DNA of 64,000 nucleotides from Cyclobacteriaceae bacterium. GTDB lineage: Bacteria; Bacteroidota; Bacteroidia; Cytophagales; Cyclobacteriaceae. The stretch lies in assembly GCA_025055435.1 (NCBI GenBank), contig JANWWN010000008.1, positions 1-64,000 of the forward strand. The letters run 5' to 3'. The notes beneath the pieces were generated by a model. The model ran no database searches and had not been told where the DNA came from. It saw nothing but the letters and a program-made list of their open reading frames with translations. The stretch's first letter is position 1. Every line of letters starts with the position of its first letter. The position numbers were made by a program, and so were the translations under genes. Positions 18,168-26,968 of this stretch are shown in pieces.

Positions 18168-18628
18168 AAAAAAAATACTGGCTGGTTTTTCTGCTTTTTG
18201 CAGCTTGTGACTCGAACCGACTTTTTGAACAAAATCATGATTTCAGCTCAGGCTGCTGGACAGCCGGAGAAAGACCGGCATTTTCTTTTGAAATTTCCGA
18301 CACCACATCAGCTTATAATCTATACATCAACATCCGAAACGACAGCGACTACCCCTTCTCGAACCTGTATTTTACTTACCGGCTTAGTGATTCGGCCCGG
18401 GTTCTTCAGGAAAAACTACATTCGGCTGATCTCTTTGACCGTAAAACCGGCAGGCCGCTGGGTCGTAGTGGTATAGGTTATCTGTACGACCATCGGGAGC
18501 CCTTGTTGCGTAATTACCGCTTCAAGCAACCGGGTACCTATACCATTCAATTTGAACAATTCATGCGCACCGATACCCTTTGCGGCATACGGGCTACCGG
18601 CCTTCGGGTTGAGCGGGCAGATGGATAA
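18164..18628 (+). CDS. gldH: gliding motility lipoprotein GldH
   Basis: 154 residues with a lipobox ending at Cys15 (VFLLFAAC), so it is predicted to be lipidated and envelope-anchored. NLYINIRNDSDYPFSNLYF and GIGYLYDHREPLL match the GldH family. GldH is required for gliding in Flavobacterium johnsoniae, though its exact step is not known. Here it sits behind ricT and overlaps it by four bases. It is the only gld gene in the window. Confidence 0.85.
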   Translation: MKKKYWLVFLLFAACDSNRLFEQNHDFSSGCWTAGERPAFSFEISDTTSAYNLYINIRNDSDYPFSNLYFTYRLSDSARVLQEKLHSADLFDRKTGRPLGRSGIGYLYDHREPLLRNYRFKQPGTYTIQFEQFMRTDTLCGIRATGLRVERADG

Positions 18629-18645
18629 TTAAGTGATTTGCGTTA

Positions 18646-18683
18646 CATTTGACATTTTACAGTAAACTGTAAAATGTCAAATG
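18646..18683. promoter_or_regulatory. perfect 38-bp palindrome over the regulator's start codon
   Basis: An 18-base arm (CATTTGACATTTTACAGT), a 2-base centre (AA) and its exact reverse complement. The right arm ends in the ATG of the downstream winged-helix gene (18681-18683). A dimeric DNA-binding protein would fit the perfect symmetry, so autoregulation by the encoded regulator is the simplest reading. In RNA it would also be a hairpin hiding the start codon. Confidence 0.8.
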
Positions 18684-19655
18684 GTAAAATCCAGAATTTT
18701 GGAGCTTTTTCTCAGCCAGGGGGAGCTTTCTGTTAAAGAAATCGTTGACAAACTTTCCGTATCCCGGCAGATGGTTCACCTCGCCCTACACCAGCTTTTG
18801 GAAGCCGGTTTAATTGAAAAACTGGGTCGCCCGCCCAAAACGGTTTACCGTCTGGCCAGCGGCTCAAAATCAGCGCCTGTTCAGACTTTTTCAAAGGAAC
18901 AAGAAGAGTTTCTGAAGGAAAATTTTTTGGTCATAACTGAAACCGGACATATGCTTGAAGGCACCGAAGCTTTTAGTTACTGGTGTGCTCAGCGCAAACT
19001 TCCCGTGGAGAAGACCCTTTTTGAATTTATTGAAACAAAAAAACGATACGAAAAATATTACAATAAAGTCGGTTTAATTGACGGCATGGAAAAACTGCGC
19101 AACACCACAGGCTTTGAAGCCATTTGGCTGGATCAACTTTTTTATCTGGATTTTTACGCAATTGAACGCTTTGGTAAAACACGATTAGGCACATTGCTAC
19201 ACTACGCCAAACAGGGACAAAACAGATTACTGATGGCGCAAATTATTTTGGAATGCGACAAAAAGATTAAACATTTTCTTCGGGAACAACAGGCCGACGC
19301 GGTAGGATTTGTTCCGCCTACCATCAGGCGGGAACTGCAGTTTATGAGTTATTTGCAAAAGCATCTGAATATTGCTTTGCCCCATGTTGAAATCAGAAAG
19401 CTGCCAGGTATCATACCGGTTCCGCAAAAATCACTGTCAAAAATTGAGGAACGCATCCGTAATGCCGAAAACACATTCGCTGTGAGCGAATCCAGAAGAT
19501 TTAATCATGTTGTGATGATAGATGATGCAGCCGGATCGGGAGCTACGCTAAATCAGTTGGCAAAAAAAATGAAAACAAAACGTGTAGCTAATAAAGTTAC
19601 CGGCCTGGCACTCGTAGGAAGCTTCAAAGGTTTTGATGTAATAACCGATGTATAA
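18681..19655 (+). CDS. winged-helix regulator with ComF-like phosphoribosyltransferase domain
   Basis: 324 residues. Residues 1-58 form a winged helix-turn-helix (LSVKEIVDKLSVSRQMVHLA, then a GRPPKTVYRL wing). A middle helical region (about 70-210) is unrecognised. The C-terminus resembles ComF-type phosphoribosyltransferases: QKSLSKIEERIRNAENTF (249-266) is the Q..L....R..N..F signature, and VVMIDDAAGSGATL (277-290) is the PRPP-binding loop. The likely role is a transcription factor sensing PRPP or a nucleotide, as Bacillus PurR does with a similar order of domains. The only possible operator is the palindrome covering its own start. Confidence 0.75.
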   Translation: MVKSRILELFLSQGELSVKEIVDKLSVSRQMVHLALHQLLEAGLIEKLGRPPKTVYRLASGSKSAPVQTFSKEQEEFLKENFLVITETGHMLEGTEAFSYWCAQRKLPVEKTLFEFIETKKRYEKYYNKVGLIDGMEKLRNTTGFEAIWLDQLFYLDFYAIERFGKTRLGTLLHYAKQGQNRLLMAQIILECDKKIKHFLREQQADAVGFVPPTIRRELQFMSYLQKHLNIALPHVEIRKLPGIIPVPQKSLSKIEERIRNAENTFAVSESRRFNHVVMIDDAAGSGATLNQLAKKMKTKRVANKVTGLALVGSFKGFDVITDV

Positions 19656-19688
19656 AAAACACCGGCCCGTTTTGCGGACCGGTGTTTT
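19656..19688. terminator. bidirectional intrinsic terminator
   Basis: AAAACACCGG (19656-19665) pairs with CCGGTGTTTT (19679-19688), with an inner CCG/CGG extension. The flanking A and T runs make it usable from both strands, serving both the regulator gene and convergent secDF. Confidence 0.85.
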
Positions 19689-19712
19689 CGTTATTGACCA
19701 AACAGGGCGTTA

Positions 19713-22700
19713 TTAAACCCCTGCCGTAACCGGTTTTTTAGGTTCGGTCTTCAATGACTTTTTCCGGCCTAAATCCAGAATAACCGGAGCAGCGATGAAT
19801 ACGGAAGAGTAGGTTCCGACAACGATACCCACAAATAAGGCAAACGAAAATCCACGCAGCACTTCACCTCCGAACAGGAGTAACACCAGCACTACCAGCA
19901 AGGTCGTGCCTGCCGTAATGATGGTGCGTGAAAGTGTATCGTTGATGGCATCGTTGACGATTTTCTTATCATCATGCGAAGTACCCAAATTGAAGTATTC
20001 GCGGATGCGGTCGAATATAATTACCGTATCATTGATTGAATAACCGATAATGGTAAGCACGGCCGCCACAAATACCTGATCAACTTCAAAGCTGATACCG
20101 AAAGCTTTGGCTATGGCAAAAGCAGCAAACACAAACAGGGTATCGTGCACTGTGGCCAATATGGCTCCGGTACTAAACTGCCATTTGCGGAAGCGCACAA
20201 GAATATAAACGAAGATGGCCGCCAGGGAAAGAAGACTGGCCTTCCACGCTGAATTTTTAATGTCATCGGCTACCGTGGCACCTACTTTGGATGAACTGGA
20301 GATGGTAAAGGTGTCATCGCTGAGCTGGGAGTCGTGCTCCACATATCGTTTACCGGTAAGTTTTTCCATCCCGGCAATCAGGGTTTGTTTTACCTTTTCA
20401 TCGGCTTCATCGCTGTCGTCATCAATCAGGTACGAAGTAGTAACTTTTACCTTGCTGTTGCTACCGTAGTTTTTCACTTCGGTACCGGCATTAACAAATG
20501 CCTGACTCAGCCCAACCTTCAATTCAGTTGCTTTAACCGGCTGGTTGAACGACACTATATACGAGCGACCGCCTTTAAAATCAACTCCCAACGTAAGACC
20601 GTTCAACGCAATAAGCACAATACCTACAACAATAATTGCCGATGAGGTGATATAGGCCAGTTTGCTGTTACGAACAAACGCAAACTGTCTGCGCTTTTTC
20701 ACCATTCGCGCAATGAACGTATCGAATGAAATTTTGGCTTCATCTCCTTTTCTCGTCATCCATTCAACCACCACGCGCGATACATAAACAGCTGTGAAGA
20801 AGGAGGTAAGAATACCGATGATCAGGGTGACGGCAAATCCACGTATAGGCCCCTGACCCACCCATGCCAGGAAAGCAGCTGTAATTAACGTGGTCAAATT
20901 CGAATCGAAGATAGTCCAGAAAGCCTTTTGGTATCCGGTTTTTATCGCATCTTTCATCTTCCGTCCGTGCTGATACAACTCTTCCTTTATGCGCTCGAAT
21001 ATCAGCACGTTGGCATCTACGGCCATACCCATGGTGAGTACAATACCGGCTACACCGGGCAAGGTAAGAGCTGCATCGAACTGCGCCAGGATGCCAAGTA
21101 TAAAGAATATGTTAAACAATAAAGCGAGGTTGGCAACCCATCCGCCTTTGTTGTAGTAAATAATCATAAAGATGACCACAAGCGCCAGACCGGCAAACGT
21201 AGATATCAACCCCTGCTTCCGCGCAAGCTCACCTAATGTAGGTCCTACAATGGCCTCCTCAACAATCCGCGTAGGGGCAGGCAGCGAACCGGCTTTCAAA
21301 ATGTTGGCCAGGTCTTTGGCTTCTTCTACCGTAAAGTTTCCGGAAATCTGAGAGTTACCGTTCGGTATTTCGGTATTCACTACGGGTGCACTATACACCA
21401 GGTTATCCAGTACGATGGCTATTCGTCCTCTTGGTGACTTGCTCGATGCTTCGGCAGTCCACTTAGCCCAGATGCGTGTACCTGTAGCATTCATCGTCAT
21501 GCTTACAGCGGGTCGGGCAAATTCATCCAGATCCTGCCGCGCATCATTGATTACTTCACCGGTAAGTTTGGGTTTACCTGTGCGACCTAAATCGAGGAAG
21601 TACAGTTGAAGAGCTTCATTATTTGATAAATCTTTGTCGGGTTTGTTGGCCCAGTAAATGCCTACGTTGCGCGGCAGCAGACTGCGCACATCAGCCCGTC
21701 GGAAAATCCGGTTTATTTCGGCTGTGTCTTTCAGCGGGTAACGGAATGTACCCTGTGGGATGCTTTTGGCAAACAACGGAGAAACGGCCAGATTTTGCAG
21801 CGAATCCAAACCGCTTCGGGTAGTATCAGATGAGGAAGCTTTTTGCAATTGCTTTTCTAAATCGGTAAGCGTTGTGTCGGCCTTGTTTTCTGTTTGAGCT
21901 GTAGCTGTTCCTGAGGCGGATTGCGCTGCAAGTGCACGGCTTTCTTTCACAAGCAAGTCATTGATACTCATCAGTGCCGGCATGATTTCGTTCGGCTCAA
22001 TCAAATCCCAGAACTCCAGCCTGGCTACTCCCTGAAGCAGTTTACGCACGCGCGCGGGGTTGTCGGCACCGGGAATTTCTATCTGGATGCGGCCCGTGCC
22101 CGGCAGGCGCTGAATATTGGGCGCGGAAGTTCCAAACTGGTCAATTCGGTTTTTCAAAATCGTGTAGGCCCTGTCGATTGCGCTTTCAACTTCCTGATTC
22201 ACCACTTCCATCACTTTTTCATCCGGGTCGTTCAGACTGATGCGGCCCCGTGTGTTGGCCGATGCAAATACCTGAGCCAGTTTCTTACCCGGATTGTCTT
22301 CGCGGTAGGCTTTAAAAAACAAATCGGTAAAATTCTCCTGGCTGTTTTTCTGCATTTGCGCAGCCTTGCCAAGAGCACGCACAAAAGCCGAGTCTTTGCT
22401 GTTGCCACTTAATCCGCGCAGGATGTCAACAGGCGATACTTCAAGTGTAACATGCATCCCGCCCTGCAAATCGAGGCCCAGACTCAGTTCATTTTCTTTT
22501 ACTTCTTTATAGGTGTATTCAACACCGAACAGGTTATACACGGGCTTGTTCCACACCGAATCGATGTAGGCCACTTTTTTGTTCAGGTCAACCACGCCAT
22601 TTGCATCGGTAGCATAGGCTATGGCATCGCGTTGTACGCGGGTAGATACTACCGTAAACGAAAGATAAAACAGGCAGAGTGCCGAAATAATAACAGTTAG

Positions 22701-22727
22701 AAAAATTACAAATCCTTTGTTTTGCAT
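19713..22727 (-). CDS. secDF: fused protein translocase subunits SecD-SecF
   Basis: 1004 residues. The SecD half has an N-terminal membrane segment, GLDLQGGMHVTLEV, a large periplasmic domain and the membrane block around GIVLTMGMAVDANVLIFERI. The SecF half begins near residue 670 and has GVDFKGGRSY and ILTIIGYSINDTVIIFDRI. SecDF uses the proton or sodium gradient to pull proteins through SecYEG. The fusion is normal in Bacteroidota. Terminates at the shared hairpin at 19656-19688. Confidence 0.96.
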   Translation of the reverse strand: MQNKGFVIFLTVIISALCLFYLSFTVVSTRVQRDAIAYATDANGVVDLNKKVAYIDSVWNKPVYNLFGVEYTYKEVKENELSLGLDLQGGMHVTLEVSPVDILRGLSGNSKDSAFVRALGKAAQMQKNSQENFTDLFFKAYREDNPGKKLAQVFASANTRGRISLNDPDEKVMEVVNQEVESAIDRAYTILKNRIDQFGTSAPNIQRLPGTGRIQIEIPGADNPARVRKLLQGVARLEFWDLIEPNEIMPALMSINDLLVKESRALAAQSASGTATAQTENKADTTLTDLEKQLQKASSSDTTRSGLDSLQNLAVSPLFAKSIPQGTFRYPLKDTAEINRIFRRADVRSLLPRNVGIYWANKPDKDLSNNEALQLYFLDLGRTGKPKLTGEVINDARQDLDEFARPAVSMTMNATGTRIWAKWTAEASSKSPRGRIAIVLDNLVYSAPVVNTEIPNGNSQISGNFTVEEAKDLANILKAGSLPAPTRIVEEAIVGPTLGELARKQGLISTFAGLALVVIFMIIYYNKGGWVANLALLFNIFFILGILAQFDAALTLPGVAGIVLTMGMAVDANVLIFERIKEELYQHGRKMKDAIKTGYQKAFWTIFDSNLTTLITAAFLAWVGQGPIRGFAVTLIIGILTSFFTAVYVSRVVVEWMTRKGDEAKISFDTFIARMVKKRRQFAFVRNSKLAYITSSAIIVVGIVLIALNGLTLGVDFKGGRSYIVSFNQPVKATELKVGLSQAFVNAGTEVKNYGSNSKVKVTTSYLIDDDSDEADEKVKQTLIAGMEKLTGKRYVEHDSQLSDDTFTISSSSKVGATVADDIKNSAWKASLLSLAAIFVYILVRFRKWQFSTGAILATVHDTLFVFAAFAIAKAFGISFEVDQVFVAAVLTIIGYSINDTVIIFDRIREYFNLGTSHDDKKIVNDAINDTLSRTIITAGTTLLVVLVLLLFGGEVLRGFSFALFVGIVVGTYSSVFIAAPVILDLGRKKSLKTEPKKPVTAGV

Positions 22728-22809
22728 AATACAGTGTTTGTTTGATGACAGGAATGATAATTAAGCAATCCGGTTGTTACCGGATAAATAATTTAAATCA
22801 GATGATATT

Positions 22810-23160
22810 TCAGGGCGCGTTAGGTGAAATAACTACCCGAAGAATTTTTTCCAACAGAGCCGTCCATGCAGTGGAGGACGATTCCCTTGTGGGCTCGTCA
22901 TCTGGCTCAACCGGAAAGATTTCAAGAATAGGATGCAGTCCGGAAGAATTTTCCTGCGCAGTTGTTGAGCTTTGCGCGCAGGCCGGCATGGTAAGCACTT
23001 CCTCTCCCGATCGACTATCTGTTTGCGGCGTTTCGCTCTGCTCGGTTTTTACCCGGTCATTGGTCTTATACTGAAGAACCTGCAACGACACAATGGCCAG
23101 CACCAGCACTGAACCCAGTACCAGCATCAGGAAGCGCACTGTGGTGTTGTTTTTCCGCAT
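22810..23160 (-). CDS. hypothetical single-pass membrane protein
   Basis: 116 residues: a short basic N-terminus (MRKNNTTVR), one membrane segment (FLMLVLGSVLVLAIVSLQVL), then a low-complexity, Ser/Glu-rich exterior part with one Cys. No family recognised. It lies between udk and secDF on the same strand, in a position suiting a small accessory membrane protein, but there is no evidence of a link. Confidence 0.5.
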   Translation of the reverse strand: MRKNNTTVRFLMLVLGSVLVLAIVSLQVLQYKTNDRVKTEQSETPQTDSRSGEEVLTMPACAQSSTTAQENSSGLHPILEIFPVEPDDEPTRESSSTAWTALLEKILRVVISPNAP

Positions 23161-23213
23161 CGGGGCTACAAAAGTAGGGAAAGCCGGAAAAAATAAAAGC
23201 CCTAAATAGGATT

Positions 23214-23840
23214 TTAACCGTTTTCGGCAATCCGTGCTTTCAATGCCCAGGTAAGCACTTCCAGGGCCGCCTCAAAATGATGGTTGTTGGGAATAATCAG
23301 GTCGGCCTGGTGTTTAAGGGGCTCGATTAGTCGTTCATATACCGGCATTACATGATAGTGGTACCGGTAAAGTACATCTTCAAGGTCATAGCCCCGCTCT
23401 TCGTTGTCGCGTTTTATCCTCCGGCTCAGCTTAAGATAGTCTTTTGCTTCAATGAAAATTTTTAAGTCGAGCTCCTGTCGGATTTCCGGAAAGTACTGAA
23501 CAAATAATCCCTCAATAACCAGAATGGGTGCCGGTTTATAGATGATATTTTTCGGAGTTGTTTTGGGGTTATTAAATGTGTATTCGGTAAGTGTTACAAT
23601 TTCGCCGCGCTTCAGGCGTCTGATGTCTTCCGCAAAGCGGGCAAAATCAATGGCTTCGGGTAAATCGAAATTTTTTACACCGCGGTCATCGGTCTGTTGT
23701 CGGTCACGCGGATGGTAGTAGTTATCCTGTGAAATGAAACATATTTCGTCTGCACCAAACCGCTGCGACAATTTGGTTAAAAAATATGTCTTTCCCGAAC
23801 CGCTGCCGCCTGTTATTCCTATGGTGTAGGGCTTCGTCAT
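23214..23840 (-). CDS. udk: uridine kinase
   Basis: 208 residues, normal length. The P-loop GITGGSGSGKT is at residues 7-17. DNYYHPRD and NFDLPEAIDF are the nucleoside-binding motifs, and RRIKRDNEERGYD the lid. Phosphorylates uridine or cytidine with GTP or ATP in pyrimidine salvage. It is next to rdgB, giving two nucleotide-metabolism genes together. Confidence 0.92.
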   Translation of the reverse strand: MTKPYTIGITGGSGSGKTYFLTKLSQRFGADEICFISQDNYYHPRDRQQTDDRGVKNFDLPEAIDFARFAEDIRRLKRGEIVTLTEYTFNNPKTTPKNIIYKPAPILVIEGLFVQYFPEIRQELDLKIFIEAKDYLKLSRRIKRDNEERGYDLEDVLYRYHYHVMPVYERLIEPLKHQADLIIPNNHHFEAALEVLTWALKARIAENG

Positions 23841-23853
23841 CGCAGCTATAAAG

Positions 23854-24456
23854 TTACAAGCTTTGTTTCGAAGGTTGCCGCGAAAGCAAATGGCCGATTA
23901 GCTTTCGCATCGCTTTTGCCCTGTGGCTGATTCGGTTTTTTTCTTCCAAGCTCATTTCGGCAAGCGTACGTGTCTCTCCTTCGGGAACAAACACCGGGTC
24001 GTAACCAAAGCCTCCGGTTCCTCGCGGCGTTTGAATAATTTCTCCAGGCAGCATGCCTTCGAACAACTGAACTTCATCTTTTTCTACCAGTGCAATAACG
24101 CAACGAAAGCGGGCTTTCCGGTTCTTTTTACCTTCCATACGGGCCAACAGCAGGTGTATATTATCCACACTGCTCCGCTGCGGCCCGGCATAATGTGCCG
24201 AATGCACACCCGGTTCACCGCCAAGGGCTTCCACCTCCAGCCCGGAATCATCGGCAAAACATGCTACGCCAAATCTTTGAAATACAAACTCGGCTTTTTG
24301 CCGGGCATTGTCCTGGAGTGTTTCTCCGGTTTCCGGTAAATCTTCCGTACAGCCTATCTCAGCAAGTGATTGTATGATAATTTGATTGCCTGCTGCCTGC
24401 TTCACTTCCTCAAGTTTATGCAGGTTATTTGTAGCAAACACCCAGGAAGCAGGCAT
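23854..24456 (-). CDS. rdgB: XTP/dITP pyrophosphatase, HAM1 family
   Basis: 200 residues from the ATG at 24456, just 7 bases after the FKBP stop; a longer in-frame start at 24549 would overlap the FKBP gene. The N-terminal WVFATNNLHKLEEV is the family start. FADDSGLEVEALGGEPGVHSA is split as FADDSGLEVEALGG and GVHSAHYAG, and GGFGYDPVF and SHRAKAMRKL follow. Hydrolyses non-canonical purine triphosphates such as dITP and XTP, keeping them out of DNA. Confidence 0.94.
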   Translation of the reverse strand: MPASWVFATNNLHKLEEVKQAAGNQIIIQSLAEIGCTEDLPETGETLQDNARQKAEFVFQRFGVACFADDSGLEVEALGGEPGVHSAHYAGPQRSSVDNIHLLLARMEGKKNRKARFRCVIALVEKDEVQLFEGMLPGEIIQTPRGTGGFGYDPVFVPEGETRTLAEMSLEEKNRISHRAKAMRKLIGHLLSRQPSKQSL

Positions 24457-24463
24457 GTGCAAC

Positions 24464-25396
24464 TTATTTTTTAGCTGATTTTTCTTCCGGCTTAAAATCC
24501 ACCAGCTCGATATCAAAAACCAACACGGTATTTGGCTTAATGGTTTCACCCATGCCTGAGGCCCCGTAAGCCATCTGCGAAGGGATGTAAAACGTGCCTT
24601 TGGCGCCCTTGTTAAGGTATTTTAATGCTTCGTGCCACCCGGTTATCACATTGCTTCGGCCAATGGTAACTTCCATGGGCTGATACGTTCGCAGCGGGTT
24701 ATACAATCCAGCTTCGTGTGCAAAACTTTCAATGTTGGTATCAAAATATTGTCCGTTCAAAAAATATCCGACATAATTAACCAGCACAGTCTGGTTCATC
24801 CGGGCATTTTCACCGATTCCGGGGCGGGTGATGACGTAACGGATACCGTGCTCGGTGGTATCGGCCTTTAGGTTTCTGCTGGCCAGAAAGGCATCAATTG
24901 CGCGTTTATCTTTCGCTGTCTGTCTCCTATAAAATATGTTCATTACCTCACGCTGGTAGTCGGTGTACTCCCGGTTGGTCATGATGGCGTTAATGCGGAA
25001 ACGATACGTCATGCGCAGGCTGGGATCGATGTATTTCGGGCGTGTGCCACGGCTGAGTTTACTGTAGAAGTCATTTACCGACATGGTTACTACCACACTG
25101 TCTCCTTTGGAAAGCATGCGCAGCATTTGCACAATGCCGTTTTCCTGCGGGATCATGCTGCTGTCATCAATGATGAATGCACTGGGATAGGTGTCGAAGG
25201 TGGAGGTCCAGACCGAATCTTTCGAATCGGAAAGCATGTAATCGAACACCATCACCTCGCCAACGCGAGCCAGTTTGCCATCACCTTTCCGGACGATTTT
25301 AAACTTCAACCCATTGGGTGTTTTCTTGACATTACCGGAACAGCCGGCTAAAAACATCAGTATCAGAAAAATGACACCATATCTTAATTTTAACAT
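24464..25396 (-). CDS. FKBP-type peptidyl-prolyl isomerase lipoprotein, two FKBP domains
   Basis: 310 residues with a lipobox ending in Cys19 (LILMFLAGC). Two FKBP-like domains: the first around 30-150 (GEVMVFDYMLS, then LSKGDSVVVTMS) is divergent, and the second around 195-300 keeps VNYVGYFLNGQYFDTN, ITGWHEALKYLNKGAKGTFY, IPSQMAYG and VLVFDIELVD. It is an envelope-facing foldase. Gliding bacteria have a related FKBP lipoprotein, GldI, but this assignment is not secure. Confidence 0.85.
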   Translation of the reverse strand: MLKLRYGVIFLILMFLAGCSGNVKKTPNGLKFKIVRKGDGKLARVGEVMVFDYMLSDSKDSVWTSTFDTYPSAFIIDDSSMIPQENGIVQMLRMLSKGDSVVVTMSVNDFYSKLSRGTRPKYIDPSLRMTYRFRINAIMTNREYTDYQREVMNIFYRRQTAKDKRAIDAFLASRNLKADTTEHGIRYVITRPGIGENARMNQTVLVNYVGYFLNGQYFDTNIESFAHEAGLYNPLRTYQPMEVTIGRSNVITGWHEALKYLNKGAKGTFYIPSQMAYGASGMGETIKPNTVLVFDIELVDFKPEEKSAKK

Positions 25397-25409
25397 ACGC
25401 TTCCTTGTT

Positions 25410-26426
25410 TTAATTATCTGTCAATAAGCTGGCTTGGTAATCGGGCAGCAAATCTAAAAATTTCTTAACGGTTGCCTCCAGCGAAGTCTTGCTCGATCCA
25501 CCTGCAGCGTTTTTGTGTCCACCTCCGTCAAAATGCTTACGGGCCAGGTCGTTAACCGAAAAGTTACCGATAGACCGAAAGGAGAGTTTAATTTCATCGG
25601 CACGCTCATAGATCATCACCGACAGGCGGATGTCTTTAATGGAAAGTCCGTAGTTAACAAATCCTTCGGTATCGCCGGTTTGCGAGCCGAATCTTTTTAA
25701 CTCTTCATTCGACAACGTCATATAGGCAGTCCGGTATTCCGGCAGTACCACCAGTTTTTCCGTGAGCACGTAGCCCATCAGCCGCAGGCGTTCAAGGGTG
25801 TTCGTATCATAAATCAGTTTGGCCACGCGCGAAGGATCGGCCCCAAGCGATACCAAATCGGAGGCAATCATAAATTCCTCCCTGCGGGTGTTGCTGTGTC
25901 GGAAACCGCCCGTGTCGGTCATTAGTCCGGCATACAGGCAGTTGGCTGCATCGGCTGTTATTTTTTTCCGGTCGCCCAGTTCCACAATCATTTCGTACAC
26001 CAACCCCGCTGTAGAAGCCGAGTTAACATCCCATTGTTCAAAATCAGCAAAGTGTTCGGGTTCAAGGTGGTGGTCAATCAATACTTTTTTCGCTTTCGAC
26101 TGCTTTACTTTTTCACCCAGGTTATTAATGCGGTTTAACGCCGAAAAGTCCAGGCAAAAAATAATTTCAGCCTGTGCGAATGCCGCATCGATGCGATCCC
26201 GATTCACCGGTTCATCAATCCACACGGTTTCATTACCCGGCATCCAGTTCAGAAAAGCCGGATAATCGCTGGGGGTGATGACCTGAGCGTGGTGACCGCA
26301 TTGTCTTAAATAGTGAAACAACCCCAGCGAAGACCCCAGTGCATCTGCATCGGGTTTGTAGTGGGTAACGATAATAACCTTTCGCGGACTGCTCAAGAAA
26401 GCCTTGAACGCGCTGAGATTGGTCAT
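25410..26426 (-). CDS. nrnA: DHH-DHHA1 phosphoesterase, NrnA-like
   Basis: 338 residues from the ATG at 26426; the in-frame ATG at 26495 adds 23 residues unlike the family. DHH motifs: THYKPDADALGSSLGL, CLDFSALNRINN, LIDHHLEP (the DHH triad) and LMTDTGGFRHSNT. The DHHA1 end has FDGGGHKNAAGG. The family breaks down nanoRNA oligonucleotides and 3'-phosphoadenosine-5'-phosphate. It lies directly upstream of the FKBP gene and head-to-head with ndk. Confidence 0.9.
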   Translation of the reverse strand: MTNLSAFKAFLSSPRKVIIVTHYKPDADALGSSLGLFHYLRQCGHHAQVITPSDYPAFLNWMPGNETVWIDEPVNRDRIDAAFAQAEIIFCLDFSALNRINNLGEKVKQSKAKKVLIDHHLEPEHFADFEQWDVNSASTAGLVYEMIVELGDRKKITADAANCLYAGLMTDTGGFRHSNTRREEFMIASDLVSLGADPSRVAKLIYDTNTLERLRLMGYVLTEKLVVLPEYRTAYMTLSNEELKRFGSQTGDTEGFVNYGLSIKDIRLSVMIYERADEIKLSFRSIGNFSVNDLARKHFDGGGHKNAAGGSSKTSLEATVKKFLDLLPDYQASLLTDN

Positions 26427-26502
26427 GAGGCGGGGATTGGTAAGTCGCAAAAATAAGCAGGAAATACGGATTGCCCCGGAGAGTGATATTCTCAAATAAG
26501 TC

Positions 26503-26510
26503 TATTTTTG
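26503..26510 (+). promoter_or_regulatory. -7 box TATTTTTG for ndk
   Basis: TATTTTTG at 26503-26510, repeated at 26517-26524, both matching TAnnTTTG upstream of the ndk ATG (26538). The first would give a leader of about 20 bases. No convincing -33 element. Confidence 0.4.
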
Positions 26511-26537
26511 CGACCGTATTTTTGAAAACCTTTAACC

Positions 26538-26957
26538 ATGGCAGGAAACCGCACATTTACCATGATTAAGCCCGATGCCGTAAGTGCCGGGCATACCGGA
26601 GCCATTATTAAAATGATTGAAGAAGCCGGCTTCCGAATTGTTGCAATGAAAAAAACACAACTCACCAAAGAACGCGCAGGCCAGTTTTATGCCATTCATA
26701 AGGAGCGTCCTTTTTACAATGACTTGTGCAACTACATGTCATCCGGCCCGATTGTGCCGATGATTCTGGAAAAGGAAAATGCTGTTGAAGATTTTCGCAA
26801 ACTGATTGGCGCCACCGATCCGCAGAAAGCCGCGCCCGGCACCATCCGCAACCTGTTTGCCAAATCCATCGAAGCCAATGCCATTCATGGCTCTGACAGC
26901 GATGCGAATGCCGAAATAGAAAGTAACTTTTTCTTTTCGAGGACCGAGCAGTTCTGA
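26538..26957 (+). CDS. ndk: nucleoside diphosphate kinase
   Basis: 139 residues, complete. The N-terminal [11 protein letters not shown] and the catalytic-site [15 protein letters not shown] (phospho-accepting His) are present, with FFSRTEQF at the end. Balances NTP and dNTP pools using ATP. Convergent with the homogentisate dioxygenase-like gene, with only 11 bases between stops. Confidence 0.96.
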   Translation: MAGNRTFTMIKPDAVSAGHTGAIIKMIEEAGFRIVAMKKTQLTKERAGQFYAIHKERPFYNDLCNYMSSGPIVPMILEKENAVEDFRKLIGATDPQKAAPGTIRNLFAKSIEANAIHGSDSDANAEIESNFFFSRTEQF

Positions 26958-26968
26958 ACCACGAAATA

